Origin: Cinnamomum chago
Taxonomy: Eukaryota > Streptophyta > Magnoliopsida > Laurales > Lauraceae
Assembly: GCA_038049695.1 (NCBI GenBank)
Contig: CP142452.1
Span: 81,386,501 to 81,450,500 of the forward strand
Direction of reading: 5' to 3'
DNA length: 64,000 bases
Shown: in pieces, positions 41,891-55,395 of the stretch
Numbering within the stretch: the stretch's first letter is position 1
Layout of the letters: every line of letters starts with the position of its first letter
The notes under the pieces: model-generated
The model's database searches: none
The model's input: only the letters and a program-made list of their open reading frames with translations
What the model was told of the DNA's origin: nothing
Program-made: the position numbers and the translations under genes

Positions 41891-44599
41891 TGTTGTAAAA
41901 TAACAACTTCCCATTGTTTGGTCTGTTTTGTGTCCCTTTTTCTGAAAACCTTCATTTTTAATTGCTTTTTGGGTATTCCTAACGTGTAGAGGCAGGATGA
42001 CAGGACCTTTAGCTATGAGACAATTTGACTGTTTCATCAAGCTTTAATGCCATAACGTAGACGACTCATGGACATCACCATGATGGACACTGTACATCAA
42101 CAATGTAATGTTTAATGTCTTATCTGTGGCATTGTAATTGACGCGCAGAGAAAACGACACTACCACGGTTTGAGCTCACTAATTTAAATTATTTTTTTTT
42201 TTTTTAGATTTTAATTTTACTAAGTTTATTTTGAATTTAATTTTAGAAAGCCCAATCAAATAATACTTTTGTTGACTGAATTAAGGGAATTAAGGAAATT
42301 TACCTTTATTAGATTGATGGGAAGAAATCTCTCTACGGTTTATCTATATATATTGTTTTCCGGTCCTCTCTTTTCCTATCAGATTTGAAAATTAAGTACC
42401 CATCAACTTTATGCATATATCAGATATTACACAGTATACATCGATCATTTTGTCAATGTTAATTTGTCTTTATCCATTTGCCATCTAATTGACAGGCACA
42501 TTGAAATGTGATTCGAAGGTGTAGATTGTGTAAGTGCTTCTTTACAAAAAAAAGGGTTATCTTAACAGGCCTCCACCATGTATGAGCTAGTTTTTCTTCT
42601 TTTTTTTTTCATTTTTTAATTTATCAGTTGAATAACTTGAGTTCCAACAATTTCTAAGAAAGTGACCTAGTCCGCATCTCATCCCACCAGTCAAGATTCT
42701 TGTTTGTAAATGAGATTAGTGGTCCTAAAATTAAGAGGGGGGCCCACAATTTCTATCTATTTTATGTAGTCTGTATTTTCCATAAGATATTGTGGAGTCA
42801 AAAGTGGGATGATCTACAAGAGCATGGTCAAAGATTGGATCTGAGATGGGTTGATCATCTCAACAAACCAAAATCACATTACCTTTTTTTTTTTGTTTTT
42901 TTTTTTTTTTTGTAGGAAATCGTGTGGCCCACATGCTACGGGTCCCACTTCAGATCAAGCAGACTGATGCCAACAGATAATACAATCCCACTTAATTGGT
43001 GTGGATGGATCGTTTGTGACGGTTCCATTTAGATAGGTTTGCCGTGGATGTAGACCAATGATGATGTCCGATCTATAAAACCTCATTTTATAGACCCCAC
43101 CATCAGATTTTCCACAATCAATCGAGATTAGTGACATTAATTAAGCAGCCAAAAGTCTAAACTTTGAATGTCTAAGCATCCACACTGAAAACACTTTTTG
43201 GGCAGCCTCCAACCACCAAGCAAGTGGCAGTTGTGACTCTTGCTACTGCGAAACCCACATATTACTGATTGAATTAATACAACTTAAGATAACTACTTCT
43301 CTTTGTATATATATCTATTAGTTGAACTTGTTATAAAAAAAAATTGTATTATCTTGTCTTTTACTACATTTGTCACGTATCTTAAAACTTACCTACTCCA
43401 CATGGTGGACAATGAGGGGACAATGGATGGAAAATGATTTTGGAGGGTGTTTGGAAAGGGAAGAGGGAAAATGGGGGAGGGGGGAATGGAGCGAAAAATT
43501 AGTTGTTTTCCCTCAAAAAATTTCCCCCCAAAACAGAAGGGAAAAAGAGGGGAAAGTGATGGAAATGACTAAACTACCCTTTTACTCTAATTAAATTTTT
43601 TTCAAAAATAATGATAAAATGGTATTTGTCTCTGTACTTTACAAACAAACAAAATTATACTTTTTCACTTTTTTTTCTCCCTACTTTTTTACTTCCCAAA
43701 CAAGAGGAGGGAAAATTAATTTTCCCTCCCCTCCCCTTCATTTTCCTTCCTATTCAAATTTTCCCGCCCTTCCCCTCCCCTCCTTTCCCAAACGGACGGT
43801 TAAACTGGTGGACTCGAGCCTGCCCTTTCATTAGACCGCCAGACTCAAATTTGAGATCTGGGCTCTGCAGATTCAGGTTTAGATAGATAGATATTCATAA
43901 GTCTGAATCAAACATTTTATGTTGAGTCCTAACAATATGTAATATTTTAATAGCACTTTCTTTCAAATGTGGCCCAGGAGGCGTTCTTTTATGACCAGTG
44001 AAAATATTATGTGTGCCATCTTCGACCTGGATGACATGCAGGATTCCATGTATCTGTGATATAGAACATTCATTTAATGGGGTACACCGAGGATAATGCA
44101 TTTGACCAAAACAACTTAGATTAGATAAGCCCTCAAAACTTCCAACTAACTTATGAAAATATTTAGTTATGAATAGTAAAAAGAAATAACTATCCACTTT
44201 CCATGATAGCAAACTACATAAGCAAGTGAGATCAATCCTTGGTCATAGCTCGGAGGGTGAGGTCCTTCATAGTAGGCTGTGTTTGTGGCTGTATGAGTAT
44301 TTACCAGAGGAAAAGAATTTCTGGTTGGAACATCATGGTAACAATATTAGTCACCTAATAAAAGACACACAGTAATTTGATGTTTTAGTGTGAGTCATTC
44401 TAACTACGCACATAAACACTGATAACACTCAAACCTTAGTTTAATGTAACTTGTAAGGGATGTAACTTGTAAGGGAAGGGTGTTTTTCTCCTTACAAAAA
44501 TGTGTTGCGTAAAAAATGATCTATGGCTGCTGGCTAAGGTACTTTGAGTGATATTATAATTTGTTTAGTATAGATGGTCGTATGTTTTACCATATTATA
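41891..44599. other. Gene-free upstream region of CslE copy 2, with a foldback-like block at 43,411-43,800
   Basis: Aligned with 5,791-8,600. At 43,411-43,800 copy 2 replaces about 305 bp of copy 1 (7,491-7,796) with a purine-rich arm (GTGTTTGGAAAGGGAAGAGG) and a pyrimidine-rich complementary arm (CCTTTCCCAAACGGAC). This is the structure of a foldback MITE inserted together with a deletion. No gene. Confidence 0.5.
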
Positions 44600-44796
44600 T
44601 ATAAGGGAGGTTTCAAGTGCATCCATCGCTCACCATAGGGTGAGGGACACTTTTATAATTGGGCATTTTTAAGTACAAAAGTTACTTTTCAAGTACATAG
44701 GGTGAGGTACACCTCCTTGTCTTCATGTGCAAAAATGGGAAGTGTCTCTCACCCTATGGTGAGGGATAGATGCACTTGAAACTTTCTCTTATATAT
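44600..44796. mobile_element. Foldback MITE upstream of CslE copy 2 (copy 2 only)
   Basis: Arms AAGTGCATCCATCGCTCACC and the complementary GGTGAGGGATAGATGCACTT pair over most of the element. It lies in (TA)n sequence and is absent from copy 1, whose hAT at 8,628 occupies nearly the same place. It shares the CTCACCATAGGGTGAGGGAC core with the neighbouring foldbacks. Confidence 0.7.
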
Positions 44797-45007
44797 ATGT
44801 ATATATGTGAGGGGTCCCTACTCATATCTTTCATATAAGGTTAGAGATATCTCTCATAGGAGATGCCGAGATCTCTCCTTATATATATATATAAATGAGA
44901 TGCTCCTATCAAAAATATCTCACCTTATATATATATATATCTCACCTTATATGTATATATGAGAGATAGGCTCATATAAGGTGAGATATTTTTGATAGGA
45001 GCATCTC

Positions 45008-45051
<44 letters not shown>

Positions 45052-45513
45052 AATATTCGAGTAAGGGATTCCCTCACCATGTGTGGTGAGGGACTCCCTT
45101 TTTTGGGGAGGTTTCAAGTACAAAAGGGCTTTTGTACTTGAAGGGAGTACACCATTTTGTACTTGAAACCTCCCCAAAAAGGGAGTCCCTCACCACACAT
45201 GGTGAGGGAATCTCTCACTTGAATACCCTCGTGTGTGTATATATATATATAAGAGAATATTCATGTGCATCTATCCTTCACCATGGTGAGGGACACTTAC
45301 ATAATTGGAAATATTCATTTGCAAAAAAGGAAAAAGAAAAGTCATATATGATCATATGCAGAAAAAGAATATATGGCTTTTGCTCTTTTATAAATAAATA
45401 TTTTCAATTATGTAAGTATGTAAGTGTCCTTAACCCATGGTGAGGGATGGATGTACATTAATATTCATATTATATATATAAGAGAGAGAGATGAGAGAGA
45501 GAGAGAGAGAGGC
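44797..45513. mobile_element. Foldback MITE cluster and TATA/(GA)n leader of CslE copy 2
   Basis: Includes an expanded (TA)n tract (45,011-45,048), a foldback at about 45,056-45,228 with longer, better paired arms than in copy 1, and a second at about 45,248-45,470. A TATATA run and an interrupted (GA)n leader (45,480-45,511) follow. The start codon is at 45,514. Confidence 0.7.
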
Positions 45514-45813
45514 ATGGGATTGGGAAGAGAAGGAAGCAGAAGAGATGAGCAGCATTTTCCTCTGTTTGAAACAGAGGAAGCAAAGGGTACTGCGAGTAGG
45601 ATTAGTTACAAGTTGTATGTTGGTTCAATATTTGTTGGTGTTTGTTTGATTTTGGTGTACAGAGCTATTTATATCCCAAGAGAAGGAGAAGGGAGATGGG
45701 CATGGATAGGAATGTTTGGAGCAGAGCTTTGGTTTTCTTTCTACTGGCTTCTCACCCAATCCTCCCGTTGGAATCCTGTCTATCGCTCCACCTACAAACA
45801 AAGGCTCTCACAA

Positions 45814-45861
<48 letters not shown>

Positions 45862-48800
45862 ATGTAATGGATAGGAAATAGAACCGGGTTCAACTAGAAC
45901 TGGTACATGGGTGAAAACTTGGTATGAACTGATCAAACCAAGCAAAATCAGGTCAAAATCACTAAGCCTGTGGTTGAACTGCTTAGATCCACCATTAAAC
46001 AATTTAAAATAGTTTTTCTTATTTTTCTTATTTTTTTAATAATTTACATTTTAATTGGGTTAAACTAATGGTCTGGCTTTAAGAACATGGGTTAGGGGCC
46101 TATCTGTAATCTTTGTCTGCTATTGGATATACACAATTATTTTTAAGTATTTGTTTATAGTTAAAGACTTTTGTTTAGGTGCGAATGTCTGGCCCGATAG
46201 CAAGATCAATCTGACCACCAGCTCACTGTTCACTGTTTATTTTTTACAAACATTCACCGTTCACTGATCCCGCTCAAGAAAACTCCAAATGGAGTGGTTG
46301 GGTAGGGGAGTAGCAGTTCGGTTCCAAAAGGAATGGTTAGGTAGGGGAGGAACAGTTCGATTAATCTTTCATTTTGGAAAAATTGTAACTGAAATCAAAC
46401 CGTGAAAAATCGTTAAAAATCAAACCGCGGTTAATGGTTAGGTAACGGTTAATTGTCACTTAAAAGAAAATTGTAAAAACTTTGTCATTTACTAATCAAA
46501 CTTACTAAGAAAAAAAAAACCATAGTTGGAGAATGACATAATATATTGCCGTAAAAAAAAAAAAAAAGTAATTTTCATTCAGGTCCTTAGGTTTTTTTCT
46601 TATTAGTGAAACGGTTCAGTTAATAGTGTGTTTTGGCAATACGGATAACCGAACCGCGGTTAACGGTTCGGATCGATTAATAATCGTGAGTCAAGACAAA
46701 AACTGAACCGTAAAGCACGGTTTTTCGATTTCAATAACCGTAACCAAACTGTGAAACACAGTTATTAACCGCGGTTCGGTTCGATTCGATTAGATGGTTT
46801 CTCGATTTTCTTTTATACACGTGTGATTGGGTTTGGGCCACCTGCACCAGAATTTAAGTGGAGTGCTATGAGTCTATCACTGTCACACTTCCACTTGTAT
46901 ATATACATATGATGAGTATAAACATGTGTGGCCTGCGCGTGGGTATTGGTGATGTTGGGCCGGGTCAATGTCACCAATGAGTGACCTCTGTAGGGCCCTT
47001 TTATTGATTCTTCCCTCTCCCCTCCATCTTCCTAAAAAAACAAAAAAGATATCCTTTTGTATTATAGCCATAGGGAATCTTCCATTTTAATAAACACAAA
47101 AACCTGAGCTTGACTCAAACTCATCCAGGGTTATGGGACACCCGAGTCTACCCGGTATAGCCCTGAGTTTGACAAGGGTTAGACCATATGATGTGGGTCC
47201 TGCCTGATGAAGGATTTGGAGAGCCTAAACTTGGTTGTTTGGCTCATCACCCTCGTTGGGTAGACTGAATCTGTTGTTATTTTGATTCTGGGTGATATAA
47301 ATACAGATCTGGCCAGTCAATGGGGGAAGGTTGGTGTTAAAGTTCATTACTATTTCCTCTCTTTTTTTAACAGACAAAGTATCCACTTATCATTGAATTT
47401 GGACCGTTGGATTGCTTAACAGATATGAAAATGATCTGCCCGGAGTGGACATATTTGTGTGCACAGCGGACCCCATCATTGAGCCACCAACCCTAGTCAT
47501 CAACACAGTTCTATCAGTTATGGCATATGATTACCCCAAGTCAAAATTGAGTGTCTACCTCTCAGACGATGGTGGGTCAGATTTGACATTCTATGCCCTC
47601 TTGGAGGCCTCCCACTTTTCCAGGCATTGGATCCCCTTCTGTAAGAAATTCAAGGTGGAGCCCAGCTCCCCAGTTGCCTATTTCTCCACAACATCTCAGT
47701 CCGGCCCACCAACTGCCATCAACAAGGATGAATGGTCGACGATCAAGGTAATGTGCACTACTGGATGTTATTGAGTGGCCCAGATCTAGTCTAGGGCTGG
47801 AAATGCCCCATCTTTCATCCACTGAACATGGAAGCTTACAATCTTAAACATAGAGGTTAGGTCAGGCCCACCACAGGAATTACCTGATAATTGTAGTAAC
47901 CGGACGATCATAACCATTAAAAATGAAAAATCAGATGGTTAGGACTATCGGATGAATTTGATTTTCTGTCTGTACTTCATTTTTTATGAAGGCCCACAAT
48001 CAAAATGGTATGGATCATGCCGGCTATTTTGTGGTTATGGTCTGCTAAAGTAAGGGTCCATATTTGTATCTAGGCTTCATAAAGTACAGCCCTGTCATAG
48101 TTGTTAATGTTGTTAGACATATTGGGCTGGCTAGGACAAATAACTAGGCCTTTAGTCATGATGTAGATCCAGCCTATTAAGTATCAGGTCAAATTATTAG
48201 GCCCATATCATCTCATGAGACAGTAACCTCAACCTTAGATCCAGCCAAAACGCCTGCTTGCCTTGGTACTAGGTCAAGGCTGGCACGGCCTAATTCAAGT
48301 TGGGGCCCTGATTATTAAGGGTTTAAAATTAGTGATGAACCTAGTGATCAATTGTTGATTTTTTTTTTCCTTGCAGAAATTGTATGAAGATATGGAAAAC
48401 CGGATTGAAACTGTAGTTAAATTGGGTAGGATTCCAGAAGAAGTACGCTCAAAACACAAAGGATTTTCTGAATGGCAATCAGGAATCAGCTCAAGAGATC
48501 ACCATTCCATCCTTCAGGTGTGTCATCACTTTCATTTTATACTGACATTTATTTAATGCTTGGGTAGGTTAAATTATAAGATAACCCATACTTACTTAAG
48601 CTCATCTATGAATGATCCAAAATATCCCAAATGCTCAACAAGCCTACCTCATTCTAGAGGTGGAAGTGCAACTTGGGTTGGGCCAAATCTGGGTTAAGTT
48701 AAATTTCAGTTAACATTCTTTGGGCTTGGCCGGGACCGGGCTTCAATTTCGTAATCTATATGGTACTTAGGCCGTGTTCTGGTTTTGGGCTTCAGGTTCA

Positions 48801-51776
48801 TGACTTATCTATAAATATGTCAAAGTCTATTTCTTTATCTATATCCCATATATTTGGGTTATGTTCTGCTAATAGGTTGAGTGAAAATCTGAGTCCCTTT
48901 GGGAACTACTTGGATGGATGCATGTCAAATCATGAGGGGAAAGTGTGATATAAATGTTTCGTTGTGAATATGATTTGGGGGGAAAAAAGGATAATCTCAA
49001 TCATATTATCATAGGCACAGCCATTGATTGAAGGGTCTTAAATTTTAACAGTTTCTTAAGCTACTTTTTTTTAATAAAATTCAATCCAATGGTGAGAGTA
49101 ACTCAGATTAGTATTATTCTAAGGTAAGTGATAATTCAAGGTGGGTTAGTGATTGTAAAGCAGTTAGAATATTGATCGTGGTTCATATAGTAGCCTACTG
49201 AAGTTAGAGGTCTAGCTTCTCATATTCATGACAAAAATGAGCAAATATCTCAAGCATGGATCAATTATACAAAATGTATTTGCTAACTTTCACAGAGATA
49301 GCCCCCAATGAGTGACATTGAGTAATTTCCACCAATGGCCACCGACGACCTTTTTTTTTTTTTTTACATTAAATTTTGGCCAATAAGTGACATTTTATCG
49401 ATTCACTGATAATTATTAGACAAAAGGCTGTGAAATGCTATTGGAATCTTAATTATAATGTGACTTTGTATTGTGTTTGTGGCTAGTCCTTGACTAATCA
49501 GGCTAGTCATCTCAATCTGCTTCAGAACCATATATAAAACTACAGAGCATATTGAAAATGTGTGGGTTTGAATATTTCATGGGTATCCTTTGACAAAGAA
49601 TTTGCTCCACTATCTACATTGGCGATGGTCCCTTTCAGGCTATCAATTTATATGTTTATCCTCCCTCCAACCCTGGATTGATGAGATGAGAATCTTACTA
49701 GTGATGATGAATAAATTTTGTTATTTCATTTGATTTGTTTTGTCTCTCCTGATCTCTTTTTATCTTTTCAGATACTGATTAATGGGAGAGACCCAACTGC
49801 TGTAGATATTGAAGGAGCTGCATTGCCCACTCTAGTGTACTTAGCCCGTGAGAAGAGACCCCAGCACCACCATAACTTCAAAGCTGGAGCTATGAATGCA
49901 TTGGTAACATTCAAGTACTTGTGGTGATATGAGATGCTTCCATGCACACATGTACATGAACTTCACTCAATTCTGTGATTCACATATGAGGAGAAAGGCA
50001 TAGTCACAAATCTTATTCTTGACATTGTATGTCCATCACCATGGGAGTTTTGGGATATTTTTCAAATTTCGGAGTCTTCTTGGGGTAGTATTGAAAACTT
50101 CAAATACGAGAAAAATTGTAAATGTAGAATACATAATTTCTATGCTAGGGATGGCCTTTTTGGTCTTCACCCAATTTTGTGGTTCAAAGAAGATTTTTCT
50201 GGTAAAATCCACTTAACTAAAATATATCTATGGTTAACTAATTGTCTGACTCCAGGAATGGATCAACAGATCATAACCTTTAGGGCTGATTTGCTACATA
50301 GTGAATTCTTGTGGATTCCTTTGAGAATTCTTTTTTACTAATCGAAGAGTTGAGTAAAGGCCCTAGAGGATCAAGGATTGTTGAACTGATAGACCCATGC
50401 TTCTTAAGTTGACCAATTGCCACCCATTGTTGTCCCCAGCTGTTTAGGGACATAGTGTAGAATGTGGGTGCATGAATTTGAGTCTCATGTAAACCAGAAA
50501 AAAAAAATCCACTCATTACTGTTTAGGGATGTTTTGTTTATGCAATTTACTGAAACATGTACTACAACCATCATCCTATGCAAAATAAAGTGACATTTCA
50601 TGCTTGTGCTCGGCGCTGGGTTGGGCCTGGCCATCCAACCCAGTCTTTTTAATTATCGGCCTTATATCTGGGACTGCATCAAACCTGTGGTCCTCCTTAA
50701 TTAAGCTTGGTCCTGGCCCAAAATGTTATCCCTTTGTGTTACACTTGTCTGGCTGGGCCAGATCTATACTTGACCTTTAATCACAAATAGTCCCAGATAC
50801 AGCCCACTTAGCTATCAGGCCAGAAAATAGGCTTGACCCAGACCACAGATAAATCCCAAATTTAACCCTGTATGGGCTCACACTAACCTTACTGCGGCTG
50901 AACACTAACATTACAGTATCCTGATCATCGGTGTCGAGGATTGCAGCTCGGTTAGCATGAGGTCCATTGCATGAACTTAGACTCAAACCTAGGCCCACTA
51001 GTAGGCCCAGTTGATGCTCATGTTTGTTCATTAGCATCATAAGATTTAAGTATAGTGCCATCCCATATAGCATCTGGATTAATAACTATGTGACTACATG
51101 AAATTCAAGCATCATTATATATACAATAATCACGGTACATGTCACAGCCCACATTGATCTTCATCTTGACAAATCACAATCATCATTATCATCTTCATCT
51201 CCAGCATTATGATTGTAATGAGGGAATGTGCAGTTGCGAGTGTCATCAGAGATTAGCAACGAACAGATCATTTTGAATGTGGATTGCGATATGTACTCGA
51301 ACAATTCAGATTCAGTAAGGGATGCTCTGTGTTTCTTCATGGATGAAGAAAATGGGCATGAGATTGCTTATGTGCAGTTTCCACAGGCCTTCATGAACAT
51401 AACCAGAAATGATCTTTACGCCAGCTCCTTGAGAATAATTTCTGAGGTACGCTTTCTTGTCATATACATTTTAGAGTATGATTACACTCACATTATATGA
51501 ATTAAATGTGGATTAGTCAGTAGCTTATATTTTCTGCAATGGTTGGATTTGAAGGTTGATTTTCATGGAATGGATGGTAATGGAGGACCCATGTATGTGG
51601 GTTCTGGATGCTTTCATAGGAGGGAGAGTCTGTGTGGGAAGAAGTATGGTAAGGGTAAGGTAGAGTGGAAGAAGGAGATTCAGAGTAGGACAGATGACAG
51701 GACCAGCAACTTAGAAGAGAGGGCAAAGGCTCTTGCAAGTTGCACCTATGAGGAGAACACACAATGGGGTAAAGAG

Positions 51777-51870
<94 letters not shown>

Positions 51871-53909
51871 ACACACACACACATTTTGAGCCATATACAA
51901 ACTGGCCCCACCATTGAATATGAGATCGGTTCCTAACTGTTGATATTTTGGGGCCCACATCTTAACCATGATAGATTCATTTGATCTGAGAAACCACTCC
52001 CTCCAACTATTTGAACCTGCATCAAAAAATTGAGGCCCCCTGAGGCCTGTGATCACAGTAAGTGCAATTGAGGTCTTAGCAAATGCGAACTGTGTGTGTT
52101 AGTACCTGATGAACTCTTATGTTTGTGAAAATTCAGATGGGGTTGAAATATGGGTGCCCTGTGGAGGATGTGATAACAGGTTTGTCAATCCAGTGCAATG
52201 GGTGGAAATCAGTTTACTACAACCCAGTTAGGAAGGCGTTCTTGGGTGTTGCACCAACAACATTAGCACAGACCCTGTTGCAACACAAGAGATGGTCAGA
52301 GGGCGATCTGCAGGTCCTCCTTTCCAGTTACTGCCCCTTATTGTATGGACATGGGAAGATAAGCGCTGGCCTTCAAATGGGCTACTGCATATACTGCTTG
52401 TGGGCTCCTACCTCCCTCCCAACACTCTATTATGTTCTTATCCCTTCTCTCTGCCTCTTTAATGGCATTTCTTTGTTCCCTAAGGTATGCCTCTCTCTCA
52501 CATATCCTATATACATTTTTTTTGTCTTGTTTGTTTGCTTAATACAGATGGGAAAAATTTTTAGGCCATGTTTGTTTGTTTAAAACATAGGGGAGATTTT
52601 ATAGGCAATGGGCTAATAAGAATGAGAGATTAATGGTGGAGATGTACAGTAGACTTTCAAAATATCCAACATTGATAGAAAATGAGAGGCCATAGGCCCT
52701 AATAAATTAAATCCTACAAAATCGATGGTCCCTCGAAAAATCCTTGTGCCCTTAACGTATCATTCACTCATCAGCCATTCAATTCTCCTTGGATGAAAAC
52801 CTTTATTTTTCATGAATTCCTAAGAATTGAATATGGATTAGACGAATGACCCATTTGACAACTGGTCTATAGGCTTCATTAGGAGTTGGGACATATGACC
52901 ATTCTAATCTCCGATCCAAACCATGGCTTAGAAAACAGTATTCAGTTTTCCAGCCTATGATCAGAGCCATCTAGTAACGGCTTAAACCATTTTACCAGAA
53001 AATCCACTGTCTCTAAACTTGGACCTAGACCTGCTATTTTACTCCCAAGTCCAATAGGGTCTTGGGTCTGACCTGACTCATTTACAGCTGGATATTTAGA
53101 TAGCAGTAATGACCATATACCAATCAATGCCATGGTAGGAAAAAATTACATACTTTTGGCAATGTTTCAAAACCATAATTAAGATGTATCCACACCTATA
53201 GCATAAGTAGGGACATAATCTTTCAGATAGAGATTCAAGCTCTGCTCAACTTGGTGAAAATTGAGAAAGTATTATAAACAAACACTTGTCACATGCCAAT
53301 TACCAACTCACATGTTCATGCATGCATTGGTTGTGCCAATACTGAACAAGTTCATGGCTTCAGATCTCCAGCCCTTGGGTCATGCCATTCTTGTATGTGA
53401 TGGTTGTGCATAACGCATACAGCATAAGCGAATCACTCCATTATGGCGAGACACTCCATGGCTGGTGGAATGAGAAGAGAATGTGGGTGATGAAGAGGAC
53501 AACCTCTTACCTCTTTGCCCTCATTGACACTGTCTTGAAGCTGTTGGGGATCAGCAACTCAGCTTTTGTCATCACCGCCAAGGTGTCCGACGATGAGGTG
53601 TCGAAGAGATATCAACAGGAGATCATGGAGTTTGGTGGCTCCTCACCCATGTTTACTATCTTGGCTACAGTTGCAATAATACACCTTGTATGCTTGGTTG
53701 GGGTTGCCATAAAGGTGGTGATCAATCGTGAAGTTGGGTTTCTTGGGGCATTGATCCTGCAGGTTCTACTATGTGGATTGCTGGTTATCATCAATCTGCC
53801 AGTCTATCAAGCACTCTTCTTTCGCAAAGACAAGGGCTGCTTGCCCAGCTCACTCAAATTTACTTCTGTTGGTTTGGCCATCTTGGCATGTTTGATTCCT
53901 TTGTATTGA
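45514..53909 (+). CDS. Cellulose synthase-like protein E (CslE), copy 2, 8 exons, 742 aa
   Basis: Paralogue of the gene at 9,970 with identical exon lengths and phases: 45,514-45,815; 47,423-47,747; 48,377-48,517; 49,772-49,903; 51,234-51,446; 51,555-51,776; 52,137-52,484; 53,364-53,909. All introns are GT-AG and the frame is open. The catalytic residues are all present: SDDGGS 148-153, D-C-D 317-319, VED 454-456, QHKRW 494-498. I count 23 residue differences from copy 1, none in exons 3 and 4, five in exon 6 and six in exon 8. At 354 (M), 370 (S), 398 (C) and 608 (T) it carries what I recall as the usual CslE residues, so it looks like the more conservative copy. Expected role as for copy 1: membrane GT2 glycosyltransferase, product unknown. 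Intron 4 lacks the hAT; intron 6 has a very long CT tract. Confidence 0.93.
45817..45858 (+). repeat. (CT)n microsatellite directly after the exon 1 donor, copy 2
   Basis: About 21 CT units begin at the splice donor itself. Longer than the 17 or so units in copy 1. Confidence 0.85.
51779..51888 (+). repeat. Expanded (CT)n then (CA)n in intron 6 of CslE copy 2
   Basis: About 43 CT units start two bases after the exon 6 donor, followed by (CA)n. Copy 1 has about nine units. The overlapping ORFs on both strands that encode only L-S or R-E repeats are artefacts of this tract. Confidence 0.9.
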
Positions 53910-55037
53910 GATTACACAGCTACTGTAACAGAGAGTAATTTGAAATGTAACACAAATAAGCATAGTTGAAGACGTGATGAAAGTGATTTTTACATTTTTC
54001 AGCATCATTAGTATTTCGATTGAGAAAGTCAGATTTTCCATATAAACTCTGGCCACAAGTTATATCTAAGGACAAAGGGTTTACTGTTAGAAGTTTGACA
54101 GCTTATAGCAGTCATAAAACAGAGTGATGAACTCCAAGGGTCGTTAAGCGGGAGTGGAACTTCGAAGTGGCAGTGACATTTCCTGAGAAAATTATTGAGG
54201 TTAACGTCCATCCTCACTCCTGAGCAAACATAATTGTAGTTGAGCCCTCGCCCTCACCGTAAAACCGTTATTGTGGCATTTCCTATTACCAATTGGTTTT
54301 GGGATAAATGGCAGCTCAATGGGGTGTAAGATCCTACAAAAATGAAGGCTACTTGGATCCATTATGATCTCAATGGCCTATGCTTTGTATTTTTGTTTGG
54401 CATTTGATGGTTCCAAAGGATTGGTGCTCTAAATGATTGTGCCATTGAATCACCTTCTTAATTTACTCGTTGTGGTTGTTGGTTAATGATTAACACTTGA
54501 ACTCTAGTTACTAAATGTGTGCTGATAAAAAAGATTGTCCCTTATAACCAATTTGCGATTTACAAAACTTAGTAAATGTCAAACACAAATGGCACAGCAT
54601 TTTTATTTTTATTTTTATCATGGGTCACACTGATACAGGCATCATTTCTCTTTTTCAAATGACAAGAACATGAACCTTCTCTCTCTACAGGCCAAGAAAG
54701 TGGAGGAGATGCAATTCATGCATTAGAACTAAAAGTTCAAGCAGTGCCTATTTAGAAAAAGAGATGAAGAGGAGTTACAACTGCCAGAATGAAGGAAACG
54801 GGCCTTGAATGGTCATTTTCTAATTTGATATGGCGTCAAGGGCTTGTTTATGTAACAAGCTGAGGAGATGCTGTTAGGGGCCCAGTCCACGGCCCATTGA
54901 TGCACCATGGCGCTGAAGGTTACTGACCAACTAATTCAATTTCCTTTTTCTTTTCCCTACATTTCCCTGCATAGGATGAGTTAAAAGAATTGTGAGACTA
55001 CTGCCTAACAACCAGAGATCAATCCCAATTGCGAGGC
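53910..55037 (+). other. 3' flank of CslE copy 2
   Basis: Closely matches 19,422-20,542. No additional gene. Confidence 0.5.
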
Positions 55038-55395
55038 TACGGGTGTTCATGGGCCGGGGTGGGCCAAGGCCAGGCTGAGGCATACACAGGCCTGGCCGGA
55101 CTTTAAAAACACCCACCCAGGCCCAAGATGGGCCAAAAAATTCAGAGACAAGCCCACCCATTTAATCAATTAGGCTGGGCCGGCCCAAACCGGGCTTTCT
55201 GCCAATCGTATGGATAAAATACACGATATTACATGCACTCATTAGCCAGTTGGGGTCGGGCCGAGCTTCGGGCTTTTATCACTTATTCCAAACCCGGCCC
55301 AGATACTGAATTGGCCCAGATTATTAATCCAAGTCCAGCCCAAAGCATACTGGACCCAGAAAAGGGTCGGGCTGGCCCGCACATGAGCACCCCTA
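55038..55395. mobile_element. hAT-like MITE, GGGCC-rich (copy 2)
   Basis: Same ends and interior as 20,543-20,899. Shared by both copies, so it was inserted before the duplication. Confidence 0.55.

Noticed and set aside
51711..51936. ORFs encoding long L-S or R-E repeats
   Set aside because: They are translations of the (CT)n/(GA)n microsatellite in intron 6 of CslE copy 2.
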